In this document: in pieces, positions 1 to 8,808 of the stretch
How the letters are laid out: each line of letters opens with the position of its first letter
Numbering within the stretch: position 1 is the stretch's first letter
DNA from: Pseudomonas canadensis
Lineage (GTDB): Bacteria; Pseudomonadota; Gammaproteobacteria; Pseudomonadales; Pseudomonadaceae
Assembly: GCF_000503215.1 (NCBI RefSeq)
Contig: NZ_AYTD01000010.1
Location: forward strand, 62,001-126,000
DNA: 64,000 nucleotides
Reading direction: 5' to 3'
Notes under the pieces: model-generated
Database searches by the model: none
What the model saw: the letters and a program-made list of their open reading frames with translations, nothing else
What the model was told of the DNA's origin: nothing
Made by a program: the position numbers and the translations under genes

Positions 1-352
1 CGATGACCGTCAGCCCGGTGAAACCGTAGTGCAGCAGGCGTTCCGAGGTGGCCAGGTCTTTGCTGCCCACCAGTTCGAAGGTGATGGTCGCCAGGCTGGC
101 GAGGGCGGCGATGCACACCGTGAACAGCACCAGGCCGGCATTTTCATCTTCGATCTCGGCGATGCGTTTGACGTCTTCGGCTTTGGCGCGGCGGGTCAGC
201 CACAGCATCAGCACCAGGTAGGTCCAAACCCCGGCGTTCCAACCTATGAGGATTTTGCTGATGAGGCTGTCGGCCGGCGCCAGGATGCCCAAGGTAATCC
301 CGAACACGGCAGCAGCGGAGAGGCGAGGGTGGGTGCGGGCGAGGAAGGGCAT
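1..352 (-). CDS. DUF1345 family membrane protein (3' end outside window)
   Basis: An open frame starts at the ATG at 352 (MPFLARTHPRL...) and runs off the left edge, giving about 117 residues. It has hydrophobic stretches at about residues 12-25 and 38-52, a charged loop (TRRAKAEDVKRIAEIEDE) and a further membrane segment (VLFTVCIAALASLATI). The short hydrophobic start followed by an R-R-A-K-x-E-D loop resembles the DUF1345 family of small inner-membrane proteins of unknown function. No convincing ribosome site is visible. The gene is cut by the window, so its full length cannot be judged. The function is unknown. Confidence 0.7.
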   Translation of the reverse strand, partial: MPFLARTHPRLSAAAVFGITLGILAPADSLISKILIGWNAGVWTYLVLMLWLTRRAKAEDVKRIAEIEDENAGLVLFTVCIAALASLATITFELVGSKDLATSERLLHYGFTGLTVI

Positions 353-391
353 GGAGGCTCACAGGCAGTTGTATGTGAACACCATAACCCT

Positions 392-478
392 TGTAGGAGC
401 TGGCTTGCCAGCGATCGCATCGACTCGGTGTGTCTGAAAGCCCGAGGTGTCTGCGTCGCTGGCAAGCCAGCTCCTACA
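392..478. repeat. REP doublet
   Basis: Two 23-base arms in inverted orientation, 392-414 (TGTAGGAGCTGGCTTGCCAG...) and 456-478, are perfectly complementary and flank 41 bases. It sits between the DUF1345 gene and the 3' end of the RND transporter gene. This is the two-armed REP arrangement typical of P. fluorescens-group intergenic DNA. Confidence 0.9.
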
Positions 479-490
479 GGGGGGCGTTGA

Positions 491-3400
491 TCAGTCTGTT
501 TTGTGGCGTTTACGCACCAACTTCATCACGACCACAAAGAACACCGGCACAAACACCACCGCCAGCGTTGCCGTGATCATGCCGCCAATCACCCCCGTGC
601 CAATCGCTTGCTGGCTGGCGGAACTGGCGCCCGTGGCAATCGCCAACGGCACCACGCCGAGGATGAACGCCAGGGACGTCATGATGATCGGTCGCAGACG
701 CAAGCGTGCGGCTTTCAAGGTGGCGGTGACCAGGTCTTCACCCTGGTCATACAGGTCCTTGGCGAACTCGATGATCAGGATCGCGTTCTTCGCCGACAGG
801 CCGATGATGGTGATCAGGCCGACCTTGAAGAACACATCGTTGGGCATGCCACGTAAGCCCACCGCGACGACCGCGCCGAGCACACCGAGCGGCACCACCA
901 GCAACACCGAGGTCGGGATCGACCAGCTTTCATACAGCGCCGCCAGGCACAGAAACACGATCAGCAGCGACAAGCCCAACAGCAAGGGTGCTTGAGCGCC
1001 GGACAGGCGTTCCTGCAACGACAAACCGGTCCACTCCTGGCCCAAACCTGCCGGCAACTGGCTGACCAGGCGCTGGATCTCCTCCATCGCCTCACCAGTG
1101 CTGTGTCCCGGTGCCGCTTCGCCGGAAATCGCGATGGCCGGGTAGCCGTTATAGCGCGTCAGCTGGGTCGGGCCCTGGGTCCATTTGGCTTCGACAAAGG
1201 ACGACAGCGGCACCATCTTGCCAGCGTTGTTGCGCACGTTGATTTTCATCAAGTCCGCCACCTGGCTGCGTTGGTCGCCCTCGGCCTGCACCACCACCCG
1301 CTGCATGCGGCCCTGGTTGGGAAAGTCGTTGATATAGGCCGAACCGATGGCCGAGGACAGCACGTTGCCCACGTCCGCAAAGGACACGCCCAGTGCGTTG
1401 GCCTGCTTGCGGTCCACTTCCAGCTGCACTTGCGGTGCTTCGGCCAGGGCGCTTTCGCGCACGTTGGCCAGGATCGGGCTTTTCTCGGCGGCGGCCAGCA
1501 ATTCAGTACGTGCCGCCATCAGTGCGGCATGACCGACGCCACCCCGGTCTTGCAGGCGGAACTCGAAGCCGCTGGACGTGCCCAGGCCGTCCACCGGCGG
1601 CGGCAGGATCGCGTAGGCAACCGCGTCCTTGAGCTCGCTGAAGGCCATGTTGGCGCGGTCGGCAATCGACGAGGCCGAATCATCGCTGCTGCGTTGCGAC
1701 CAATCCTTGAGCGTGGTAAACGCCAGCGCGGCGTTCTGCCCTGAACCGGAGAAACTGAAGCCCATGATCATGGTGGTGTCGCCCACCCCAGGTTCCTCGG
1801 CGTTGTGCGCTTCGATCTGCTCGGCCACGTGCACCGTGCGGTTCTTGCTCGCACCCGGTGGCAACTGGATGTCGGTGATGGTGTAGCCCTGGTCTTCCAC
1901 CGGCAGGAAGGAGGAGGGCAGGCGGCTGAACATCCAGCCCAGGCCCACCAGCAGCACCAGGTAGATCAACAGGTAACGCCCGCTGCGCTTGAGGGCATAC
2001 GCCACCCAGCCTTCATAACGGTCGGTGAGGCTTTCAAAGCGCTGGTTGAACCAGCCAAAGAAACCGCCCTTGGCATGGTGTTCGCCTTTGGCGATCGGCT
2101 TGAGCAAGGTGGCGCACAGGGCCGGGGTCAAGGTCAGGGCGAGGAATGCCGAGAACAGGATCGAGGTGGCCATCGACAACGAGAACTGCTGGTAGATAAC
2201 CCCCACGGAACCGGCCATGAACGCCATCGGCAGGAACACCGCCACCAGCACCAGGGTAATGCCGATGATGGCCCCGGTGATCTGGCCCATGGCTTTTTTC
2301 GTCGCTTCCTTGGGCGACAGACCCTCGGTGGCCATGATGCGTTCGACGTTCTCCACCACCACAATGGCGTCGTCCACCAGGATGCCGATGGCCAGTACCA
2401 TGCCGAACATGGTCAGTACGTTGATCGAGAAGCCCAGCAACAGCATGGTGGCAAAAGTGCCCATCAGGGCAATCGGCACCACCAGCGTCGGGATCAAGGT
2501 GTAGCGCACGTTCTGCAGGAACAGGAACATCACCGCAAACACCAGTGCCATCGCTTCGAGCAGGGTGTAGACCACCTTGGTGATCGAGACCTTGACGAAC
2601 GGCGAGGTGTCATACGGGATCTTGTACTCCACGTTGGCCGGGAAGTAGCGCGACAGCTCGTCCATCTTTGCCCGCACCAGGGTGGCGGTGCTCAGCGCAT
2701 TGGCGCCGGGCGACAACTGCACGCTGACGGCGGTGGACGGCTTGCCGTTCAGGCGGGTGGAGAACTGGTATTCCTGGCTGCCGACTTCCACCCGCGCCAC
2801 ATCGCCGATGCGCACGGTCGAGCCGTCGGGGTTGGCCTTGAGCACGATGTCGGCAAATTCGGCTGGCGTTGAAAGCTGGCCCTTGACCAGGATCGCGGCG
2901 GTGATTTCCTGGGTGTTGGTGCCCGGCAAATCACCGATGCTGCCCGCCGAGACCTGGGCGTTCTGCGCGCTGATCGCGGCATTCACGTCGGCCGGCGTCA
3001 GGTTGAAGCCGATCAATTTCTGCGGGTCGATCCAGATGCGCATGGCGCGCTCGGCACCATACAGCTGAGCTTTGCCCACACCGTCGAGACGCTTGAGTTC
3101 GTTCATCACGTTGCGCGCCAGGTAATCACTCAGCGCCACGTCATCGAGCTTGCCGTCGTTGGAGGTGAGGGTCACCAGCAGCAGGAAACCGGCGGAGACT
3201 TTCTCCACCTGCAAGCCTTGCTGGGTCACCGCTTGCGGCAGGCGCGGCTCGACCGCTTTGAGGCGGTTCTGCACGTCCACCTGGGCCATTTCCGGGTTGG
3301 TGCCCGGCTGGAAGGTGGCGGTGATGGTGGCCGAACCCAGGCTGCTCTGGGACTCGAAATACAGCAGGTGATCGGCGCCGTTGAGCTCCTGCTCGATCAG

Positions 3401-3589
3401 GCTCACCACGCTTTCATCCAGGGTCTGCGCCGACGCACCGGGGTACACCGCATAGATCTCGACTTTCGGCGGAGCCACGTTGGGGTACTGCGCCACCGGC
3501 AATTGCGGGATTGCCAGCAGGCCGGCCAGCAGGATAAACAGGGCGACCACCCAGGCGAAGATCGGGCGGTCAATAAAGAACTGCGGCAT
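491..3589 (-). CDS. RND multidrug efflux transporter, MexD/AdeB-like (HAE1 family)
   Basis: This is the inner-membrane proton-driven pump of a tripartite RND exporter, 1032 residues, the normal size of the hydrophobe/amphiphile efflux family. It starts MPQFFIDRPIFAWVVALFIL (first membrane helix). The GILVDDAIVVVENV segment with the paired Asp of the proton relay lies near residue 406, and the second-half NAILIIEFAK helix is present. From memory it resembles MexD more than MexB or MexF, but the subfamily is not settled. It lies 6 bases after the adaptor gene on the same strand, so the two form an operon. No outer-membrane channel gene follows, so it must borrow one. A two-component system is divergent to the operon and may control it. 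Confidence 0.93.
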   Translation of the reverse strand: MPQFFIDRPIFAWVVALFILLAGLLAIPQLPVAQYPNVAPPKVEIYAVYPGASAQTLDESVVSLIEQELNGADHLLYFESQSSLGSATITATFQPGTNPEMAQVDVQNRLKAVEPRLPQAVTQQGLQVEKVSAGFLLLVTLTSNDGKLDDVALSDYLARNVMNELKRLDGVGKAQLYGAERAMRIWIDPQKLIGFNLTPADVNAAISAQNAQVSAGSIGDLPGTNTQEITAAILVKGQLSTPAEFADIVLKANPDGSTVRIGDVARVEVGSQEYQFSTRLNGKPSTAVSVQLSPGANALSTATLVRAKMDELSRYFPANVEYKIPYDTSPFVKVSITKVVYTLLEAMALVFAVMFLFLQNVRYTLIPTLVVPIALMGTFATMLLLGFSINVLTMFGMVLAIGILVDDAIVVVENVERIMATEGLSPKEATKKAMGQITGAIIGITLVLVAVFLPMAFMAGSVGVIYQQFSLSMATSILFSAFLALTLTPALCATLLKPIAKGEHHAKGGFFGWFNQRFESLTDRYEGWVAYALKRSGRYLLIYLVLLVGLGWMFSRLPSSFLPVEDQGYTITDIQLPPGASKNRTVHVAEQIEAHNAEEPGVGDTTMIMGFSFSGSGQNAALAFTTLKDWSQRSSDDSASSIADRANMAFSELKDAVAYAILPPPVDGLGTSSGFEFRLQDRGGVGHAALMAARTELLAAAEKSPILANVRESALAEAPQVQLEVDRKQANALGVSFADVGNVLSSAIGSAYINDFPNQGRMQRVVVQAEGDQRSQVADLMKINVRNNAGKMVPLSSFVEAKWTQGPTQLTRYNGYPAIAISGEAAPGHSTGEAMEEIQRLVSQLPAGLGQEWTGLSLQERLSGAQAPLLLGLSLLIVFLCLAALYESWSIPTSVLLVVPLGVLGAVVAVGLRGMPNDVFFKVGLITIIGLSAKNAILIIEFAKDLYDQGEDLVTATLKAARLRLRPIIMTSLAFILGVVPLAIATGASSASQQAIGTGVIGGMITATLAVVFVPVFFVVVMKLVRKRHKTD

Positions 3590-3595
3590 GGCGGG

Positions 3596-4738
3596 TTATT
3601 CCTTTACGAGCGGGCTGTCGTCCACTTCAACTTTTTCACCGGGGCGCGCGTGTTGCAGGCCTTCGACGATGATGCGGTCACCGGGCTTGAGGCCACTGCT
3701 GACGATCCAGCGGTCATTGATCACTGCACCCAGTTCTACCGGCTGCTGGCTCACGGTCTGCTCGGCGTCCAGCAGCAACACCATCGGGATACCGGCGCTG
3801 TCACGGGTGATGGCGCGTTGCGGCACGCTGATGCCTTGCTTGTCGACAGCCTGTTCCAGGCGCACACGCACAAAACTGCCGGGCAGCAAGTCAAGGTCCG
3901 GGTTGGGGAACTCGCTGCGCAGGATGATCTGCCCGGTGCCGGGGTCGACGCTGATCTCGGCGAACAGTAACTTGCCCGGCAGCGGGTAGAGGCTGCCGTC
4001 GTCCTCGATCAGCGTGGCCTTGGCCTGGTCCTGGCCGACCTGCTTCAAACTGCCGGCACGGAAGGCGCGGCGCAGGTCGTTCAGCTCGCGTGTGGACTGG
4101 GTCAGGTCGGCGTGGATCGGGTCCAGTTGCTGGATAAGCGCCAGCGGCGTGGCCTCGTTCTGGCCGACCAGTGCGCCTTCGGTGACCAATGCGCGACCAA
4201 TGCGACCGGAAATCGGCGCAGTCACGGTGGCGTAGCCCAGGTTCAAGCGGGCGCGTTCGACGGCAGCCTTGTTGGCGGCGACTTCGGCGTTAGTCTGGCG
4301 CACGGCGGCGCGGGCGTTATCGTAGTCCTGGCCGCTGATGGCATTGCCTTCCACCAATTGGCTGTAGCGCTGTTCCTGCAGGCGCGCCTTGAAGGCATCG
4401 GCCTCGGCCTTGCTCAGGTTGGCCTGGGCGCTGTCGAGGTCGGCCTTGAACGGCGCGGGGTCGATGCGAAACAGCACGTCGCCCTGTTTCACGTCATGGC
4501 CTTCCTTGAACACCCGTTGCATCACCACGCCTGCGACCCGTGCACGCACTTCGGCGATGCGCGGTGCGGCAATACGCCCGCTCAATTCGCTGGTAATGGC
4601 CAGGGGCTTTGCTTCAAGGGTTTCGACGCGCACTTTGGCCAGGGGCATTTGCGGCGCTTCGGCGGCGGAGTCGCCACATGCGCTCAGGGCCAGGGTGAGG
4701 GCCAGCAGGCAAAATGGCGCAAACAGATTCTTCGACAT
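3596..4738 (-). CDS. RND efflux periplasmic adaptor lipoprotein
   Basis: Membrane-fusion (adaptor) subunit that links the RND pump to an outer-membrane channel, 380 residues. The start at 4738 (MSKNLFAPF...) is preceded by GGGATAAG and gives a lipoprotein signal peptide ending in the lipobox LALSAC, so the mature protein should be lipid-anchored at Cys21 or nearby. A biotinyl-lipoyl-like hairpin (GRIAAPRIAEVRARVAGVV...GHDVKQGDVLFRID) and a long alpha-helical hairpin (residues about 95-165) follow, as in MexA/AcrA/MexC. A longer frame reaches 4888 but would add an implausible 50-residue leader over the divergent promoter region. First gene of the adaptor-pump operon. Confidence 0.93.
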   Translation of the reverse strand: MSKNLFAPFCLLALTLALSACGDSAAEAPQMPLAKVRVETLEAKPLAITSELSGRIAAPRIAEVRARVAGVVMQRVFKEGHDVKQGDVLFRIDPAPFKADLDSAQANLSKAEADAFKARLQEQRYSQLVEGNAISGQDYDNARAAVRQTNAEVAANKAAVERARLNLGYATVTAPISGRIGRALVTEGALVGQNEATPLALIQQLDPIHADLTQSTRELNDLRRAFRAGSLKQVGQDQAKATLIEDDGSLYPLPGKLLFAEISVDPGTGQIILRSEFPNPDLDLLPGSFVRVRLEQAVDKQGISVPQRAITRDSAGIPMVLLLDAEQTVSQQPVELGAVINDRWIVSSGLKPGDRIIVEGLQHARPGEKVEVDDSPLVKE

Positions 4739-4909
4739 GCTCTTATCCCAATATTGACTGGCGCATCCTAAAGTCACCTGCGCCGTGGTGCTGTGAAGCT
4801 GTGTAGCTCGTCTGTGAAGAAATGTAAGGTGCGGCGCGCGGGGCGCCGGGGGCGTATATCCTTGCACAATCCTGCAACACACCAACAAACCGCATTATTT
4901 GGAAACACC

Positions 4910-5611
4910 ATGCCCAACATCCTCCTGGTGGAAGACGACGCCGCACTCTCCGAGCTGATTGCCAGCTACCTGGAACGCAATGGCTACCACGTCAGCGTGC
5001 TCAGCCGTGGCGACCACGTCCGTGAACGCGCGCGCCTGAACCCGCCGGACCTGGTGATCCTCGACCTGATGCTGCCAGGCCTCGACGGCCTGCAAGTCTG
5101 CCGCCTGCTACGCGCCGATTCGGCAGGGCTGCCGATCCTGATGCTCACCGCCCGCGATGACAGCCACGACCAGGTGCTGGGCCTGGAAATGGGCGCCGAC
5201 GACTACGTGACCAAGCCCTGTGAGCCACGGGTATTGCTGGCGCGGGTGCGTACGTTGTTAAGGCGCAGCAGTCTGTCCGAACCCCAGGTGGCCAATGATC
5301 AGATCATCATGGGCAACCTGTGCATCGACCTGTCGGAGCGCACGGTGACCTGGCGCGAGCAGCCGGTGGAGTTGTCCAGCGGCGAATATAACCTGTTGGT
5401 GGTGCTCGCCCGGCATGCCGGCGAAGTCCTCAGCCGTGACCAGATCCTGCAACGCCTGCGCGGTATCGAGTTCAATGGCACCGACCGCTCGGTGGACGTG
5501 GCCATCTCCAAGCTGCGCCGCAAGTTCGACGACAATGCCGGTGAAGCGCGCAAGATCAAGACGGTGTGGGGCAAGGGCTACCTCTTCAGCCGTTCCGAGT
5601 GGGAATGCTGA
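4910..5611 (+). CDS. OmpR-family response regulator (RstA/ParR-like)
   Basis: Two-component response regulator of 233 residues. The N-terminal receiver domain has the acidic pair (VEDDAA), the phosphoacceptor Asp at residue 52 (VILDLMLPG) and the conserved Lys (DDYVTKPCEP). The C-terminal winged helix of the OmpR/PhoB type shows the usual E-x-N-L-L-V-x-L-A-R-H and S-V-D-V-A-I-S-K-L-R-R-K motifs. The start at 4910 (MPNILLVEDD) is the normal one for this family; longer frames upstream are not. It is divergent from the RND operon, with about 170 bases between the starts, and is 3 bases from the sensor gene. Regulation of the adjacent pump is an inference from position. Confidence 0.92.
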   Translation: MPNILLVEDDAALSELIASYLERNGYHVSVLSRGDHVRERARLNPPDLVILDLMLPGLDGLQVCRLLRADSAGLPILMLTARDDSHDQVLGLEMGADDYVTKPCEPRVLLARVRTLLRRSSLSEPQVANDQIIMGNLCIDLSERTVTWREQPVELSSGEYNLLVVLARHAGEVLSRDQILQRLRGIEFNGTDRSVDVAISKLRRKFDDNAGEARKIKTVWGKGYLFSRSEWEC

Positions 5612-5614
5612 GCC

Positions 5615-6916
5615 ATGTTCAGAGTACTGCTGCGGCTCTACCTGATCACCATCGTCACCTACAGTCTGGCGATCTACCTGATTCCCTCGCTGGTGATCCA
5701 GCTGTTCGAACACCGCTACATGAACTACAACATCGAGCAGACCCGCGGCCAGCAGAAACTGATCGTCAAGCAATACCTGCGGGCGCCGGTAGAGCGCTGG
5801 TCACAGGTGACCGAGCAACTGGGGCGCGATTTTGCACCGCTGAAAGTGCAATTACTGCTGCGCCAGGACGCCAGTTACACCCCGGCGGAAGAACAACTGC
5901 TGGAGCAGGGCAAGTCGGTCGTGCGCTTGGGGGAGTGGGGCTGGATGACCGAAATCAGCTCGCCGGTCAACGAGCAGTTCGCAGTCAAGCTGACCATACC
6001 GCCCGATCCACTCGACATGAACGTACTGTACTGGGCGATCAATGTGTTGATCGTGGCTGCGTTACTGGCCTGTCTGCTGATGTGGCTGCGCCCCCACTGG
6101 CGTGATCTGGAACGCCTGAAAAACACCGCAGCCCAATTAGGCAAGGGCAATCTGAGCGAACGCACACACATTCCCCCAAGCTCCAACATCGGCAGCCTGG
6201 CCACGGTGTTCGACACCATGGCCGACGACATCGAACACCTGCTCAACCAGCAACGCGACCTGCTCAATGCGGTCTCTCACGAACTGCGCACGCCGCTGAC
6301 GCGCCTGGATTTCGGCCTGGCCCTGGCATTGTCCGAAGACTTGCCCGAAGCCAGTCGCGAACGTCTGCAAAGCCTGGTGGCGCATATCCGCGAGCTGGAT
6401 GAGCTGGTGCTGGAGTTGCTGTCCTACAGCCGCCTGCAAAACCCGGCGCAGTTGCCGGAGCGGGTCGAAGTGGTCCTCGATGAATTCATCGACAGCGTGC
6501 TCGGCAGTGTCGATGACGAATTGGAAAACCCAGAGATCGTCATCGATGTGGCGCTCGACTGCGCCGTGGAGCGCTTCAGCCTCGACCCACGCCTCACCGC
6601 CCGCGCGTTGCAGAACCTGTTGCGCAATGCCACGCGTTACTGCGACAAGCGTATCCAGGTCGGCGTGAAGGTGTGTGCCAAGGGCTGTGAAATCTGGGTG
6701 GACGACGACGGGATCGGCATCCCTGTGGACCAGCGCGAGCGCATCTTCGAACCGTTCTACCGCCTGGACCGCAGCCGCGACCGCGCCACGGGTGGTTTCG
6801 GCCTGGGCCTGGCCATCAGCCGGCGCGCCCTGGAAGCGCAGGGCGGCAGCCTGACGGCGTTGGCTTCACCGCTGGGTGGTGCGCGGTTTCGCGTGTGGTT
6901 GCCCACCGTCGCCTGA
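5615..6916 (+). CDS. Sensor histidine kinase (RstB/ParS-like)
   Basis: Membrane sensor kinase of 433 residues paired with the regulator gene just upstream (3-base gap). It has an N-terminal membrane helix (about residues 7-30), a periplasmic domain to about residue 140, and a second helix (VLIVAALLACLLMWL). A HAMP region follows, then the dimerisation domain with the phosphorylated His at residue 222 (AVSHELRTPLTRL). The catalytic domain shows the N, G1, F and G2 boxes (LLRNATRY, DDDGIGIP, FEPFYR, GGFGLGLAI). The small periplasmic domain recalls RstB or ParS. The input signal cannot be told from sequence. Its stop directly abuts the stop of the convergent anti-sigma gene. Confidence 0.92.
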   Translation: MFRVLLRLYLITIVTYSLAIYLIPSLVIQLFEHRYMNYNIEQTRGQQKLIVKQYLRAPVERWSQVTEQLGRDFAPLKVQLLLRQDASYTPAEEQLLEQGKSVVRLGEWGWMTEISSPVNEQFAVKLTIPPDPLDMNVLYWAINVLIVAALLACLLMWLRPHWRDLERLKNTAAQLGKGNLSERTHIPPSSNIGSLATVFDTMADDIEHLLNQQRDLLNAVSHELRTPLTRLDFGLALALSEDLPEASRERLQSLVAHIRELDELVLELLSYSRLQNPAQLPERVEVVLDEFIDSVLGSVDDELENPEIVIDVALDCAVERFSLDPRLTARALQNLLRNATRYCDKRIQVGVKVCAKGCEIWVDDDGIGIPVDQRERIFEPFYRLDRSRDRATGGFGLGLAISRRALEAQGGSLTALASPLGGARFRVWLPTVA

Positions 6917-7585
6917 TCAGAGCACCTTCACCGCGCGGCCGATCGCCTGAATCGGCCCAGTGGGCTTACCGGTCGGCGAGCCACGCGGGTCTTCCAGGGT
7001 CAGTTCGAACAGCTGGTTTTGCGTGAGCGGCGGCAGCTTGTCCAGCGGCACCGACAGCGTCTGGCCCGGTTTGACCAGGCCGAGGGACACTGGCCCTTGC
7101 CAGCCGTCGCCCTTGGTCCAGAACTGCAGGGCCTTGTCGGACGGCACTTCCATCACGCCCAACGGGATCAGCTGAATCTGCTGATCATGACTGGCCTGGA
7201 TCACCCATCCCGGTGCCTGGCTTTGCGGCGCGACCAGCACGACCACGAAGCTTGGGTCGGCAGTGGGCGGGCGGGTCAGTAGCAACCCGGCCAGTACCAG
7301 CGTGGTCAAAAGCCCGGCACCGGCCAGGCCGCGCCACACGGCCAGCAGGTCCCACCAGTGCGTGCGGGCAGTGGCGATGTTACGTTCGATACGCCGCCAC
7401 AGCTCAGAGGAGGGCGGTACGGGTTCCGCCAAGGCGGTCAGCGGCAACAGGCGTTGCTCCCAGGCGTCCACTGCAGCGCGTAGTTCGGCATCGTGCTTGA
7501 GGCGTTGTTCGACGTCGGCGCGTTGTTCGCCGGGCAAGGTGCCCAGCACGTATTCGCTGGCCAGTTCGTCCAGTGGGTCGTTCAT
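6917..7585 (-). CDS. Anti-sigma factor, RskA-like
   Basis: Probable membrane-bound inhibitor of the ECF sigma factor encoded immediately upstream, 222 residues. The N-terminal cytoplasmic part (DELASEYVLGTLPGEQRADVEQRL) is the typical zinc-less anti-sigma start. One membrane helix follows (GAGLLTTLVLAGLLL, about residues 90-105), then a periplasmic RskA-type domain (VVLVAPQSQAPGWVI...ALQFWTKG). The ATG at 7585 overlaps the sigma-factor stop as ATGA, which points to translational coupling. An upstream ATG at 7594 is possible but would overlap more. The sigma/anti-sigma pairing is known for the family; the signal is unknown. Confidence 0.88.
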   Translation of the reverse strand: MNDPLDELASEYVLGTLPGEQRADVEQRLKHDAELRAAVDAWEQRLLPLTALAEPVPPSSELWRRIERNIATARTHWWDLLAVWRGLAGAGLLTTLVLAGLLLTRPPTADPSFVVVLVAPQSQAPGWVIQASHDQQIQLIPLGVMEVPSDKALQFWTKGDGWQGPVSLGLVKPGQTLSVPLDKLPPLTQNQLFELTLEDPRGSPTGKPTGPIQAIGRAVKVL

Positions 7586-8097
7586 GCCATGCACTCCCGC
7601 AGCGCGGCGAGGCTACGTTTGATCCAGGCCTTGACGGTCCCCAACGGGGTGTCGAGTTTCTGGGCGATTTCACTGTGGGAATAACCGTCGACATAGGCAT
7701 GCAGGATGCACGTGCGACGGGCCGGGTCGAGTTGCTCCAGGCAGGTGTGGACCTGTCCCGAGCGCGCGCTGAATTCAAAGGTTTCGGTTGCGGCGACTTG
7801 CTCGTGTTCGTCGCCCAAAGGCACTTCGCGGTAATGGTTACGCACCACGTTGAGCGCCAGGTGCCGGGTCACGCTGAACACCCAGCCACGGGCCGAGCCG
7901 CGACTGGGGTCAAAACTACTGGCGCCTCGCCAGATCTTGATAAACGCATCATGTACGATATCTTCGGCCAGGGATTTGTCCCTGGCGATGCGCAACGCCA
8001 CGCCGAGCAGATGGCTGCTTTCCTGCTCATACAGCTGGCGCAAGGCGCGTTGATCGCCACGGGCGCAAGCCTGCAGACAGGCTTCGTAATCAAACAC
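7582..8097 (-). CDS. ECF RNA polymerase sigma factor (SigK-like)
   Basis: Group IV sigma factor of 171 residues. Region 2 is at about residues 20-85 (LYEQESSHLLGVALRIARDKSLAEDIVHDAFIKIW and GWVFSVTRHLALNVVR) and region 4 at about 115-165 (DPARRTCILHAYVDGYSHSEIAQKLDTPLGTVKAWIKRSL). The start codon is GTG at 8097 (V/M-F-D-Y-E). The only purine-rich stretch upstream, GGGGGG, is also half of a stem-loop (8107-8130). The gene is followed with a 4-base overlap by its anti-sigma factor and is preceded on the same strand by a DUF3455 gene, a possible member of the same unit. Confidence 0.92.
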   Translation of the reverse strand: MFDYEACLQACARGDQRALRQLYEQESSHLLGVALRIARDKSLAEDIVHDAFIKIWRGASSFDPSRGSARGWVFSVTRHLALNVVRNHYREVPLGDEHEQVAATETFEFSARSGQVHTCLEQLDPARRTCILHAYVDGYSHSEIAQKLDTPLGTVKAWIKRSLAALRECMA

Positions 8098-8106
8098 GGA
8101 TGGCTA

Positions 8107-8130
8107 CCCCCCAATGATCGGCATGGGGGG
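8107..8130 (-). promoter_or_regulatory. Stem-loop covering the likely ribosome site of the ECF sigma gene
   Basis: CCCCCC at 8107-8112 pairs with GGGGGG at 8125-8130, and an inner ATG/CAT pair extends the stem. On the minus strand the GGGGGG half ends 9 bases before the GTG start and is the only Shine-Dalgarno-like sequence there. Confidence 0.4.
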
Positions 8131-8148
8131 CAGCGTAGACGACTTTAC

Positions 8149-8670
8149 TCAGTTGGCCGCCCAGAAAATGTAATCCGCCTGGTACTTCACCACTTCCTGC
8201 TTGCCTTTGTTGGCTGCGGTGCACTCGCTGCTCGGCGCCACGCCGCCCTTGAGGGCCACGCGCTGGATGTAACTCACGCCGCTCATCGCGCCTTTGCCTT
8301 CAGCGGGGTTGGCCTTGACCAATTGATACGGCAAGTTGCCCGCACCGGATGGCGCCACGGCCAATTGGGTGCCGGTGATTTTCGAACCGTCCTTGGCCTG
8401 CCAGGTGGCCGGCGGGCCGAAGTAAGTGCCGACTTGCTTGCCGCTGCGGTCATTCAACACGGCCTTGGGCCCGACGAAGGTCCACTCGGTCTGGCCGACG
8501 GCGTTGGCTTTGTCGCGGCATTCGTAGGTGATTTCGCCGACGCCGGTGGTTTCCATCGCCACCTTATGGCCGTCCGGCACCTTGATGCTGTCGGGCAAGC
8601 CGGTCTGGGCGAACGCTGCGGGGGTGGCAGCGAGCAGGGCGGTGAGGCAGAACAGTGCTTTAGCGTTCAT
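8149..8670 (-). CDS. DUF3455 domain protein, exported
   Basis: Protein of 173 residues with a clear Sec signal peptide (MNAKALFCLTALLAATPAAFAQ, cleavage after AFA). The mature part resembles the DUF3455 family: VPDGHKVAMETTGVGEITYEC near the start, then WTFVGPKAVL and a central tract ending in W-x-x-DGSKITG. Two cysteines (about residues 51 and 150) could form a disulfide. It is probably periplasmic or secreted. It lies 51 bases upstream of the ECF sigma gene on the same strand. Members often occur near ECF sigma/anti-sigma pairs, so it may be part of that stress unit. No biochemical function is known to me. Confidence 0.8.
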   Translation of the reverse strand: MNAKALFCLTALLAATPAAFAQTGLPDSIKVPDGHKVAMETTGVGEITYECRDKANAVGQTEWTFVGPKAVLNDRSGKQVGTYFGPPATWQAKDGSKITGTQLAVAPSGAGNLPYQLVKANPAEGKGAMSGVSYIQRVALKGGVAPSSECTAANKGKQEVVKYQADYIFWAAN

Positions 8671-8808
8671 GGGTACTTCTCCATTTCAGTCAAACAGCGG
8701 GGGTTCTGAAAGGACTACCCAGGGCCTGCGCGATTGGATGCAGCGATTAGAAAATAAAGGTGAGAGGGCGCACACTGTGCCCCCGCTTTACCCGAGGAGA
8801 GATTGGCA

